Assembly (NCBI GenBank): GCA_961205875.1
Contig: OY540821.1
Location: forward strand, 16,306,001-16,370,000
Direction of reading: 5' to 3'
From: Sialis fuliginosa
Taxonomy: Eukaryota > Arthropoda > Insecta > Megaloptera > Sialidae
Length of the DNA stretch: 64,000 nucleotides
Part shown: one piece after another, positions 37,326 to 48,390 of the stretch
Numbering within the stretch: position 1 is the stretch's first letter
Layout of the letters: every line of letters begins with the position of its first letter
Translations under genes and position numbers: made by a program
Notes under the pieces: model-generated
Seen by the model: the letters and a program-made list of their open reading frames with translations, nothing else
Databases searched by the model: none
Told to the model about the DNA's origin: nothing

Positions 37326-37613
37326 CAAAAGATATAAAAGAAAGAATCGTCAAATTTGAAACAATGTAAAGCAGTTGTTATGATAATATAATAATTAATT
37401 AATAAATTGTACTAATAATTAGTTTAATTGTCCACCATTTTGACACCTATTTGCCGATTATCATCAAATCATGCTGTAAGACAGTTAAATGTATATAGAT
37501 TAATATTCAGAAATGGTAGTAATCAAATATCAACAAATATTTCTTATTATTTAGTACATTTAATTCAAAAAAAGCCATTATTGGGGTCACATCCAAGACT
37601 GGTGCCAGTACCT
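37326..37613 (+). mobile_element. AGGTACTGG-family MITE, copy 4, truncated
   Basis: Homology from about 37326 (AAAGAATCGTCAAATTTGAA) to CTGGTGCCAGTACCT at 37613. The opposite terminus is missing. Confidence 0.75.
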
Positions 37614-37674
37614 AATACACCACAAGAAAACAATACCACTTGACACGTATTTCGACTTCATAAAGAATCTAATA

Positions 37675-38147
37675 CAATGCAACCTCGATATAAAAAAACT
37701 GAAGGGAATTAGAAAATATTCGTTATACCAAGTAATTTGTTACAGTGAGGTTTGTTATATAAAGGTTAGGTTGGTCTACAATTCGTTATAACAAGGTAAG
37801 AATGTAGCGATGTCTATTTTTTTCGTTGTAGGATTCTCGTCTACATACTTAATGATTTCTCGTTTCTTTGCGACGGTTAAGGAACACCTTTTTTGTTTTT
37901 CAACCATTGCAACTTTAAAACTAGCAACAGTGACAAACAGCAAAAAAACAATAATGATTGTCTTACGAAAAATTTAACGTGTCTGAACCTGTCGAAAAAT
38001 TTGTTATAAAGAGGTTGTTGACAAATGCATTCGTAATATAAAGGTATATTTTGCATTAGCTCTTACTGGCAGTTCTAGGGAATTTTGAAAAATTTGTTAA
38101 ATCGAGGAAATCGTTATATTGAGGTTCGTTATATTAAGGTTACACTG
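37675..38147. mobile_element. 473-bp Tigger-type MITE (AACCTCGATATAA ends)
   Basis: Left end CAATGCAACCTCGATATAA and right end ATATTAAGGTTACACTG are imperfect inverted repeats. TA flanks both sides (37673-37674, 38148-38149). The repeated CGTTATA/GAGGTT motifs under both ends are typical of Tigger elements. Pieces of the hammerhead-like repeat lie on both sides (37636-37660 and 38155-38190), in opposite orientations. Confidence 0.75.
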
Positions 38148-38640
38148 TAGTTTCAGTCTGGAACTTTTAGGCTCCTGATAAGGACTTACTTTTTATACAC
38201 CCGGTATGTTTATAATATTAACACGATAAACCTTATTTACCCCAACTCATTTTTATTACTTTACATACTACTTACATATATAGATTTCAAAATAGCGGCA
38301 GTTTTGATAACGATTTAAATTTATTTTTAGCTGTACGTGTATGGAAGAAAAATGTTCAGTCGTGCTACTGTTATCGACTAACATACATTATATTTCACAT
38401 TCGTGCGGATGCGGGGGTGGAAGAGTGTGGGGGGGGGGGGGCGTTTCAGCATACTTAAGTTGTCTGAAGGATAAAAAATGTTCTATCGATGGACAATTTT
38501 CCATATTTCCGATTTCGTCACATTTCATGTCTTGCAGACGTTGAATGAATTTTCGATTTGAATATGTAAGTTAAAATGTGACATATTCAATGTACACTAA
38601 AACGCACAATTTAAACTTTGATATGTAGAATTTAAATACA
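38148..38640. other. Intergenic DNA with G-run
   Basis: 38155-38190 is half of the hammerhead-like unit (GTCTGGAACTTTTAGGCTCC, then CTGATAAGGACTT). 38429-38441 is 13 G in a row. No gene. Confidence 0.5.
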
Positions 38641-39115
38641 TTATTACCCCAATAATGGCTATTTTTTAATGAAATGTACTGATATTTGTTGATATTTGAT
38701 TACATACTACCATTTCTGAATATTAATCTATATACATTTAACTGTCTTACAGCGTGATTTGATGACAATCGGCCAGTAGGTGTCAAAATGGTGGACATTT
38801 AAACTAATTATTAATATAATTTATTTATTTATTATTATATTATCATAGCAACTGCTTTATATATATTTTTTTAATATCTTTTGTGTCGAGTACTTATCAT
38901 TTTGTAATCATTAGCAAGTGTCCATCACTGCGTGTCCATTACTGGTTTTACTTTATCCCTTACTGGAGGAAAAACCCAAACAAAATAAAAGGTTATAATT
39001 TAAAATTGATTAAATAAAGAGTTACTTGTTTTATTAGTAACATGAGTTCATGATAATTACAAAAAAGTAATAGTAAATCATCCTCTTTTAGCGGCCATAA
39101 CTGGTGCCAGTACCT
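38641..39115 (-). mobile_element. AGGTACTGG-family MITE, copy 5
   Basis: It begins near the left end (CCCCAATAATGGC; outermost bases lost) and ends CTGGTGCCAGTACCT at 39115, followed by TA. Collinear with copies 3 and 6. Confidence 0.75.
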
Positions 39116-39117
39116 TA

Positions 39118-41400
39118 TTATATGCAAGGTTCATGCATTAGAAATATGTATCATTTTTCTGTTAACTGAACTGGACAAGGTTATCTCGACTCTCAAGCAT
39201 AATGGTTACAAAACCCTCAATGACCCTTAAAACGACGAGCTGAAACCGGATACTGATTTATATCTATGGTCATATACATATACTTCCGTATGAAGGGGTA
39301 TATCATATAGTTAATGATATGACAGATACTTATAAGAATATATTTTTTTCTTGTTTTCGGTTTTATTAGAAAAAAAATTATTCTCTACAAAATTACATCT
39401 TTAATTGTTTATGAATCAGTAATACTAACTTTAATATTAAAAATAATTTTTCAATGTTATTTAAATGAGAAACGGGCCCCCCCCCCCCCTTTGTGGCACC
39501 CCTTAAAATTGTACTCCTTCGGCGAAGATTTATTTTAGATCATATTTAGAACAAATGTTTATTTTTTGACTCACCCTATAGTTACTTATATTTTATAGTG
39601 TACTTCAAAAAATATCACGTTAACATTTTTAATACCGCTAAGTTATTGATTATTGATTACTTTTCGTTCATTATATTTCTGAAGAGTTCTTCAGTCTCTC
39701 CTCATGTTAAATACATAATTAAAAATTTCTGAATATTGATTAGAATCTCAGAGCGAGTTTCCTTTTTGTATTCTTTGATACTTGATAGTTCTGCCTTGCT
39801 TCTTAATCGTTAAAATTAAAGACTCAAGGTAAATTTGTAATTATCAAAGAGAACATTTTCCAATAATTTGCTGTATATATATTTAAACTCTTTTGTATAA
39901 ATATTACAGAGCTAGGTTTTTATTAAATTACTCGTAACAATTAAGAACTTTTTACAAAAAAATACAAACAAATTTATATGCATCTAATATAAAACAAATA
40001 GTGTCAAATTATGAGATATATAATCTCTATATTATTATATAAATATCGGTATGGAGAACCATACATGACTTCCATGTTCTATCTTTTTAAATATACATTT
40101 TTTTAAATATTTTATTTATATAACCTACTACTATGAATATACATATCGTAATACATTAAAAAAACATATATAATTACAACGGTTACAGCTCTTTTTGCCA
40201 TTTGTATATAAATATTAGTTTTCTAATGTCAAAAACATAATTCACATTCGTAGAAAAACTAATTTGACAATTTGAATTTAGTTGCATTTGTTTCCAAGGC
40301 AACATGAATTAATGACATATTAGTATTTAAAATTCAAATTTTAAGTGTGTTTTTCACCCCTTTAATGGCTGTTTAGGCACGTACAAATAATAAATGTCCC
40401 TTAGATTCAATTGAACTGCAAATGTACCAAATCTTATCAAAATTAGTGAGATAATACTCGCAATATTCACTTTTTAGACGAAAAAAGTTACAAAATTTCG
40501 AATATTTCCAAAACCCCTAATCCGATTAGCACCAAAATCAATAGGTCTGGAGTACTCACTGAGGCAAACATTTTCCCCAAAAATAATTCAGATCGGTGCA
40601 TTTTTACGGTAGTTATCGTGAACAAAAAAAAATCTACATCCTGACACACAGACACACGCACAGCCGCCATGCGGAAATTAACTTTTCTTTACGTTTTGAA
40701 GTTAGCACAATCAGAATTTGTAATTTTCTCGGACACGATTTTTCGATGGTATTACAATACTTCCATTTCTTTCAGAACATGGAAGTAAAAATGAATGTTT
40801 TTGTATGAGGCTTATAGACTCAGGAATTACTGAACCGATTTCAATGCGGTTTTCACCCATAGTTAGATAATTTTTCTGTGTAGTATCTTGGCTATTAATG
40901 TTTTATGAAAACCTTTTAGTGTTGGGTGGGCATGATTACTTTATGTAACACCGGGTCAAATTTTATAAAAGTAATCATGCAAAAATGTTTCAGTCATTAG
41001 AAAATAAATAAAATATAAGCGATCCAAATCAAAACTCCAAAATGTAAAGTTAGGGGTATGACTTTTAGCTCACATACATCTATCTCACTTTAACACGATA
41101 TTTATCTTTGTCACACATATTACACAGCACCCACGAGATATCTCGCTCTAATGGAGCATAAGTGTGCCAGTATGTATGTATGTGTGTGCCCCACAGGCCC
41201 GTGTTAAAGTATTTAGCAGGATGATCGATAGAGGGCAGGCCACATACAACTAATGTACCCTACTGGGGGTCTCCCCTGATACCTCTCAAGTCCTAGCTAG
41301 CACATTCATCAATTGCTGCGTTTTAAGCACTTGTTATATATTCGCGTGTGGGTTTAAAGGGTTCACAAATATTTGTATACTAGGTGAATCAGGGGCGTAT
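39118..41400. other. Intergenic DNA with repeat fragments
   Basis: 39477-39489 is 13 C in a row. 40215-40320 resembles 21358-21480. 40795-40920 is copy 2 of the GAACCGATTTCAATGCGG repeat. 40930-40942 and 40968-40980 form a perfect 13-bp hairpin (GCATGATTACTTT). No gene. Confidence 0.5.
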
Positions 41401-41402
41401 CA

Positions 41403-42020
41403 AAAAAAACATCTACCAAGTAAATGCATAGTGCTTCCTCGTGCTAAATTCACTAAAACCGATAGTGTTCAGATAAATTGCCTGGCATTGGTTAACCATT
41501 TAATTTTTATACAAATTTTACTAAAAAATCTTAGTTAGAAATTTTTCTTAAAACGCGCCTGAATATTTTTTCATATATTTTTAATTTTTTGACAATTTCA
41601 ATCTAAATCTAAATTTATGCAAATGTCAAAATGACATTTGATATATCCAATCAAATATCAATTTAGAAAAACAAAACATGAATTTTTATAATAAATTGAG
41701 ATAAATCTTTGTAAGGGGATATTTTACAGCAAACGTAGTAGACCCATATTATAGGAAATTTAATGCTCTACAAAAAATATTCTGTAAAATTTTCTCGTAG
41801 CATGTGTCCTCAAACCAAACCCAACCATCCGACCAAGTTTCAATAATATCGGTTCAGTGGTTCATGAGTTATGCGTGTGACAAGGATTCAGGGGACAGAC
41901 GGACGGACGGACGGACACACGGACAGACAGACAGACACGGAACGAAAAGTGTTTGTCTTGACGTGAAACGGATAAATCAATTTAAAATTTTGAAATTGGA
42001 GAACTTTTTTTTTGTCTCAA
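41403..42020 (-). repeat. 'AGCACGAGGAAGC' repeat family, long copy
   Basis: It starts with the complement of CACTGTGCATTTACTTGG-type sequence and continues through TTTTTGACAATTTCAATC to a GACG/GACA microsatellite (41893-41938) and GACACGGAACGAAAAG. Parts recur at 11500-11990, 42440-42625 and 47390-47605. No coding capacity. Confidence 0.65.
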
Positions 42021-42439
42021 TCTGAAAAATTGTAAATTGAATATTTATTACGATATTTTTTAGATAAATAGATAGTAACGCAAATTAATTGACAAATTCT
42101 GACTTTTGTCTAACCCTGTATGTAGTAGTGAACTAACTGTATTTAATTCATAAAGTATCATAATAATTTATTCAGTATTAGCTAACATATGGTGGGTTAA
42201 AAGCGGTCAGAAACTTTTGCCTAACATACTACAGATTCCTGATGTAGCTATATACGTATTTTCCTCAAGTTTAAACACTATGTAAAATTAAATTCTTGAC
42301 AAATAGTGCTTGATACAAAATCCTACAGTGATGGACAACTATTTAATTATACCTTTTAATAATAAAATACTAATAGCACTTTAGTTTTTTTAATATTGAT
42401 TTATTATATAACTATTACAAGATTTAACACCTATATATT

Positions 42440-42625
42440 ATAACTGTTTCTTTATGATTTAGATTGAAATTGTGAAAAAATTAGGTGTGTCTTTTTTAGT
42501 AATATTGTATAAAAATTTATCTAAACACTATTGGTTTTATTTAAATTGTTCAATAATTAACTACATTTGGTGAATTTAGCACGAGGAAGCACTGTGCATT
42601 TACTTGGCAGATGTTTTTTTATACA
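42440..42625 (+). repeat. 'AGCACGAGGAAGC' repeat family, second copy
   Basis: TTTAGATTGAAATTGTG to AGCACGAGGAAGCACTGTGC and TTGGCAGATG. Opposite orientation to 41403-42020. Confidence 0.65.
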
Positions 42626-44459
42626 TTTTTATTTATTTTTTATTATATGGGACTAACCCAATTTAATTTTTGTGCAGCCTAATCTAATTCTACGGTCTTA
42701 GGTTTTCTAACAGTGAAAGTCCCCTCAAAATCGATTTTGTAACTATTGTTTTAAGTAAGGACAAACAGACAAAAATTCTATAGCTATTAAATTATTAATT
42801 TTAAAAATTAATGTATAAACAGTTACATTCATTCATTTAAAATATTGCCTGCTTTTGAACGTATAGACTCTATACTATAGCTTACAGATTACCTTCCTAA
42901 CCTATATTGATATGTCCTAAAGACCCATATTTTACCAAGAATAAAAATAGAAAATAAACGAAATTGCACGACAGCAAAACATCAAAATATGTACATATAT
43001 TATAAGATATACATACACTTCAGAATTGATATTTTAGAGTATCATTTTCAAGTTTTCAGTTCACTGTATATTGACATATACTTTCGATTAAGGTTCGTTT
43101 TAGAAACCGAAACCATACAATATATTTACTAGATAGCCTATAATGCATTTTTTTCTGTCGCAAATTTCATTGGACATTTTTTATTGTCAAATGTTTCTTA
43201 TATTGTATAATATATGTAGGAAGGAAAAAAACTTTTCTAGTTAAATGAAGAAAAGAAAAAAGAAAACAGTTTCTTGTCTTTTTGATGAATATTTTCATTT
43301 ATGTAAATATTTATGCAGAAGCTGAAATGTATTTTCATAAATTAATATTCTTTTTAATGTAAAAAAAAAGTTTTATAAGAACAACATCTCTTTCTTTAAC
43401 AAACAAAAATTTCGTACTTTAATAAGTAAAATATTTTTATAACTGTCATAAATTAATATATTCATCTAAGGCACGTCTACGTTGTGTGTTATCTAAAAAA
43501 AATAACAATCGTACCTAGTACAAACAAAAACAAAATTCCATTTTAAAAAGTATATATTCATTTACACTATGAAAAAATACTTATAAAATCGTATTTCGAA
43601 ATTATATTATAAATAGGGTTATCTCAAAACGAGTCTGAGACAATACCTTTTGAATTTTAACACGACGAGACGCCATCTAAAATTTTGACCGAGAGTATTA
43701 GTAAATTTGGAAAATGTACGAGGTACAAAATTTAGACAGTTGCTAGAACACGGATTTTGTAAACACGCTGTATCTAATGAACGTAATGTCCGATCAACCT
43801 CGTTTTTCGTATTTTATACGGAAAATTGAACTGTCTAGAACCTCTTTTATTATTATTTTAATATATTGTCTGTCTGTAGGCGCTATAACTCAAAATACGA
43901 CAAATCGTAGAAGGGTGAAATTTTATATAATTCAAGATTAATTTTTGTCTGGGAAGAAAACCTCATACTTTTGAAAACGATCTTTTAACCGGATACGGAT
44001 GTTTACTGAGGTCGATTTTTGAATTTTTCGAATTACTTTGTCAGAAATATGTTTTAATAAAATAAGAATCACGTACACAGTTCAATGTCAGTATTACGTA
44101 TAAGAAAGTTTCGTTGTTCCCATGGCAGATATTAGAATGCAGAAAAAAATTAAACTGTATGTTATTAATTATAATGAGAGCTATCCAATAAAAATAATAT
44201 ACCAAATTCCATTTTTTTTAATTACCTCGTTCTATAAAAAATAAAATCCGTCCAAATTCTATATGTATGAAAATTCTTCATAATAGCTAATGTATATTTA
44301 GTTGTATACGTTTAAACGTTCAGGAAGTAAATTAAAAATATAATAAACGATATATTCTATGCGCGGAATTCTATAAAGGAAGTAAAAACATTTCACAACG
44401 ACATGTAATATAAATCATCGTAGAAAATATCGTTGTTATAACGCAAATGCATACAGACA
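42626..44459. other. AT-rich intergenic DNA
   Basis: No gene is recognised. 43620-44050 has the look of a diverged interspersed repeat (GACAAATCGTAGAAGGGTGA), but no partner is seen in the window. 44075-44135 is a partial copy of the TTACGTATAAGAAAG repeat. Confidence 0.4.
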
Positions 44460-45103
44460 TTATTACCACTATCGGTAAATAGAAATAGTTTGCCTCGGCG
44501 TAGCACAGTGGAGACGGGGTGGTTCGACGTTCGGGCGGACAGGAAGGGAGTGTCGAGGTGCCAGAAGGGCGCCACGTAATTTTAATCTAAAACTACGAAA
44601 AATAAAATATATAGGTTCAATAATAAAAGTATATTCAAAAAAAATATATCAATAAAAAAAAAAAATATATATACACAACAACCAGAGTAAAGTTCGCAAT
44701 ATTCTGCTCACAAAAAAAAAGAAATATAACAAACAAAAATAGTCACTGATGGCTTCGGCAGCCTCAAGCCGTTACACCTCCAACGAGCAGATCCTGGATC
44801 ACCAGAAAGGGAAATTAGGTGGACCACCACTCCTAAAATCCTCGTTCCGCGACGTTGGTAATCTCCGAGCTGGCTCGGACTCTTCTTCAAGCCGAAGACA
44901 GAGCGTACCACCAACACTGCGTAACTTCTCGGTCGCTGGATGGTAGCTAGCTTGGCTCGCCGAAAATAAAATCACTGACAATATAATACAGAAAATATGT
45001 ACCTTTATGAAACACTGCAGACTGTAGCACGAAACCCTGGCTGTCTACTCAGTCACTACTGAATAGTTACTGAATTCTCTCCATTTTTGGGCCGGCTTTT
45101 ATA
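44460..45103 (-). mobile_element. Candidate LTR-retroelement end (promoter, transcribed GC-richer leader, PBS-like site)
   Basis: On the minus strand, TATAAAA (45103-45097) is followed 32 bp later by TCAGT (45073-45069), an arthropod initiator. A GC-richer transcribed block follows (44960-44750). An A/T-rich stretch ends ATTAAAATTACG, next to TGGCGCCC at about 44574-44567, which resembles a tRNA primer-binding site, with a C-rich leader after that. This order (TATA, Inr, R/U5, PBS) suits an LTR. I see no second LTR, and the PBS match is only about 8 bases. An ordinary gene promoter with a 5' exon is the alternative. The short frames on either strand here are not recognisable proteins. Confidence 0.35.
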
Positions 45104-45217
45104 TCAGTAGTTATATAATTTATTTGATAAAATTTATCGAAGTATGATTAAAACTTATGTAATAGATTAAAATAACGATGTTTCATTCTGTGCTGTCACA
45201 ACATATGTATACATACA

Positions 45218-45258
<41 letters not shown>

Positions 45259-45590
45259 GAACTATCTATAAATAGAAAATGTCGAGGAAATCCATCGATG
45301 ATTTATTTGTTCTATCGCACGGTCGGTATTTCAGAATTAATGTACTGTTTATTTTATATTTTTATCTACATATTTTCATACGACCCATTTCCTTTTCAAA
45401 TGTATATGATCGGTATTTATGGAAATTAGTTTTTTTTTATATATTGGATTTTTAATCCCTAATGAATGGTAATCCTTTTACAGTGAATATTTAAATATTA
45501 ATAATTTATAATATTTAAATATTATAATTTATATCTTTAATACAAAATTTGACATAATTGGAAACAAAATATTATATATTATATCTAGAT
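45104..45590. other. Intergenic DNA with (CT)n(CA)n microsatellite
   Basis: 45219-45258 is a compound CT then CA repeat. The rest is AT-rich with no gene. Confidence 0.6.
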
Positions 45591-46198
45591 CAGTGGTTTT
45601 AAACCGGTGTTCCGCGAAAGTGCTCCGTGCAATTATAAAAACAATTCACAAGCAGCGCTATCGAGCCCGATTTTCATTCCTTCCGTCAGTTGTTTTACAG
45701 AAAAACAAATGATAAGATCATTATTAGAAGAAAATATTTTACATTACTTTCCTTCTCTAAGTATAGAAAATTACGATTGGATTCGATATCCATTTGCTAC
45801 ACTTAATACCTATTACCTATGTCGAATTACGAATTTTCGTTTTTTAACATTTACGTACATTAATACTAAAGACTTGGGAATATTGATAAAGAAATGAGGG
45901 TAGCATTATCCCATATTAGACCTGACATTTTTATGTAAAATCTGCAAAAGTCGATAAGCTCAATTATCACATTAAATTTGACGTACAATTTTTACAAGAT
46001 TTACTTTTCTTACTAATTAAGTTGGGGGTTTTTATGAATGTATATTTTTTATATTTGACTGGAAATCAATGCATTGGGTGTAGTTTTTAATAAAAAAATA
46101 TGTATGCATTAAAGACCTTAATGATTCAATAAGAAAGTGTTCGGATTTTTTTTAGAATTAAAAGTGTTCCGTGACTTCGAAAGGGTTAAGAACCACTG
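45591..46198 (+). mobile_element. 608-bp hAT element remnant (CAGTGGTT ends)
   Basis: CAGTGGTTTTAAACCGG at 45591 and GGTTAAGAACCACTG ending 46198 are the classic inverted ends of Ac/Charlie-type hAT elements, with CCGCGAA / TTCCGTGACTTCG subterminal sequences. The flanking 8-mers (ATCTAGAT, GTCTACAC) agree at only 5 of 8, so the insertion is old. It contains a transposase relic. Confidence 0.85.
45607..45897 (+). pseudogene. hAT transposase fragment (C-terminal half, before the dimerisation domain)
   Basis: An open stretch of 96 codons inside the hAT remnant. The first third is terminal-repeat sequence and not protein-derived. Residues about 42-62 (ENILHYFPSLSIENYDWIRY) resemble the 'YFP...W.R.PF' segment that precedes the dimerisation domain in ZBED/Charlie-like hAT transposases. 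The element is deleted on both sides of this block, so the catalytic DDE residues and the dimerisation domain are missing. The assignment rests on this motif and on the terminal repeats; I could not search for homologues. Confidence 0.5.
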
Positions 46199-46464
46199 GT
46201 CTACACAGATATATAAAGCAAAATAAAACAATAGTTAATGAAATTTAAAAACAGATTAAAGTTAAAATGAAAATAAATTGTTATATTACAAACAGCTGAA
46301 TAACCGAATTATTAAATATTGCTTTTGTTTTACGAAACTTATTTTTTAATTCGTCCGCTTATTAAGTTAAAAATACAGGCAGAAATATGATTATAAAATT
46401 CTCGAAGCGTGAATAATCAAATCAGAAAATGCGAAAAAATCAGGATTTTTTCGTAAATATATAT
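46199..46464. other. AT-rich filler
   Basis: Nothing recognised. Confidence 0.5.
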
Positions 46465-46929
46465 AAGGTGCAGTGGGGTAAGTGCAGACCGGTTTTTGCA
46501 TAGTTGGACTTTTCAATCTGTTATATAAATACTTAATATTTTCAGTATCAAATGATTGTGCAGTTATTACTGACTAGTTTAAATTGAATAGGACGCCAAT
46601 TTTCTTTGTATATTTGCATTATGATAGGAAATTGTAAAAAATGTCAACTACAGTGCACTTGCCCCATTTTCAGAGCAAGTGCATTACCGGTAGTTAAAAA
46701 CGCTTTGAAGCATTATTTCATATGCTAGAATTGTGAATACGCCTAGTATAAAATGCTTTATACCGCATCAAGATACGTTGTTTAGTTTTGGAGTAGTGAA
46801 CTTTTTAAACAAATTGGTATTAACTTTTAGTAGTTCACTACATATTAGCTATTACAATTTCACTCGTATTATAATAAAAGAACCCGTTAATGCACTTGCC
46901 CCGTTTCTGCATTTACCCCACTGTAACTT
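46465..46929 (+). mobile_element. 'CAGTGGGG' MITE, complete copy
   Basis: CAGTGGGGTAAGTGCAGA (46471-46488) and TCTGCATTTACCCCACTG (46906-46923) are inverted repeats with one mismatch. Weaker pairing extends three bases or more outside, to 46465 and 46929. Internal GTGCACTTGCCCC / GGGCAAGTGCA motifs repeat the end sequence. No coding capacity. A clear target duplication could not be fixed. Confidence 0.85.
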
Positions 46930-47958
46930 CGGTCATTATAAGTTGCAGTTATAAAATGTAGTTCAAGCTGATTATTGTCGAGAAGTTTTACAGAAAACAT
47001 ACAAATGTTTTTAAACAAAATTTATACATTTATAACTATGGAGGGGTTACAAAAAAATTATAGGTTTTGTAATTTTTATCTGATTTTGTTTTTTAGGTTT
47101 TGCGGGCTGGAAACGAATCTGACAGTAAAAAAAATGGTCAGTGGTACATTTTTTACTAAATCTAATTAATGATTTTCGTAGATAAGATTATTTTCTTCAT
47201 TTTGCTTTCACATGTATCGCTGTACGACCATTTTTGACCGAGTTATTTGGAATTAAAGCTAAAACCACGCGTTTAACTTTGAATACCTATAAATATCTAT
47301 AAAAAAATCCAAGTGTAGAATAACTCGGTCAAAAATTGTCGTACATCGATACAAAAAGAAGAAAACTAAAGACACAAAAGATTTTGACGTTTTAAATGAC
47401 ATTGTGACATTTGCATTTTAGATTTAGATTGAAATCGTCAAAAATTAAAAACATACGAAAAATTTCAAACTAATATTTTTTAATAAAATTGTATAAAAAT
47501 GAAATGGTTAACTAATGCTAATTGTTCAATAACTAACTATCTTTGTTAAATTTAGCACGAGAGGAAGCACTGTGCATTTACTTGGCAGATGTTTTTTAAT
47601 CTGTTCCGATTTTCCAAAACTAAAATCTGGTTAGTATGATTGTACTAATAAATATTTCATATGCGGTGAACTTTTAAACCAACTCAACAAAATCGTTTAA
47701 TTCGTCAAAGCAGACTGATAAAAAAATACCACAAAAATTGACGTTTTTAAATGTGCATCCGCCGTTATTGTTGTACACAAAAAAAAACAGTCGGTTAAAT
47801 AAACCAAAAACACAGTTGGAAAAATTCTACACATGAATAAGGCTGCGGCCACATATACACTGTATTTATCCAATATTAAATCTACATATGTAGTCAGCCA
47901 CACGTATACAAAATTGACTAGATTTGATTACATTAAATCTATTTCTACTTGCAGCAAA
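46930..47958. other. Intergenic DNA with a repeat copy (47390-47605)
   Basis: 47390-47605 is another 'AGCACGAGGAAGC' family copy, same orientation as 42440. 47230-47350 contains inverted TGACCGAGTTATT / AATAACTCGGTCA blocks about 90 bp apart. No gene. Confidence 0.5.
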
Positions 47959-48390
47959 AGTACTGGCACCAGTCTTGGCAAGGACCCCAGTAATGGCTGT
48001 AAGACAGTTAAATGTATATAGATTAATATTCCGAAATGGTAGTAATCAAATATCAACAAATATTTCTAATTCAGTATATTTAATTATACTGAATTAGAAA
48101 TATGTGTTAATATTTGATTACTATCATTTCTGAATATTAATCTATATACATTTAACTGTCGTACAGCGTGATTTGATGACATGAGGCCAATAGGTGTCAA
48201 AATGGTGGACATTTAAACTAATTATTAGTATAATTTATTTATTAATTATTATATTATTATAGCAACTGTTTTACATTGTTTCAAATTTGACGATTCTTTC
48301 TTTTATATCTTTTGTGTCGTAGTACTTATCATTAGCAAGTGTCCATCACTGCGTGCTCATTACTGGTTTTACCTTTGCCATTACTGGAAG
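47959..48390 (+). mobile_element. AGGTACTGG-family MITE, copy 6, head-to-head rearranged
   Basis: It starts AAGTACTGGCACCAG (47958 on). The left subterminal segment (47996-48078) then appears again in inverted orientation (48085-48175). The centre is a perfect 17-bp palindrome arm pair (48062-48078 / 48085-48101) with a 6-bp spacer. The rest of the element follows to about 48390. Confidence 0.75.

Noticed and set aside
40930..40980. 13-bp perfect hairpin (GCATGATTACTTT) as a microRNA precursor
   Set aside because: The stem is too short for a pre-miRNA, and the site borders an interspersed repeat.
41804..42025. Frame with repeated RTDGRTHGQTDR residues
   Set aside because: It is a translated GACG/GACA microsatellite within an interspersed repeat.
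44749..44946. 65-codon plus-strand frame with serine-rich sequence as a gene
   Set aside because: Overlapping frames exist on the other strand of the same GC-richer block, and promoter signals point to minus-strand transcription. No domain is recognised.
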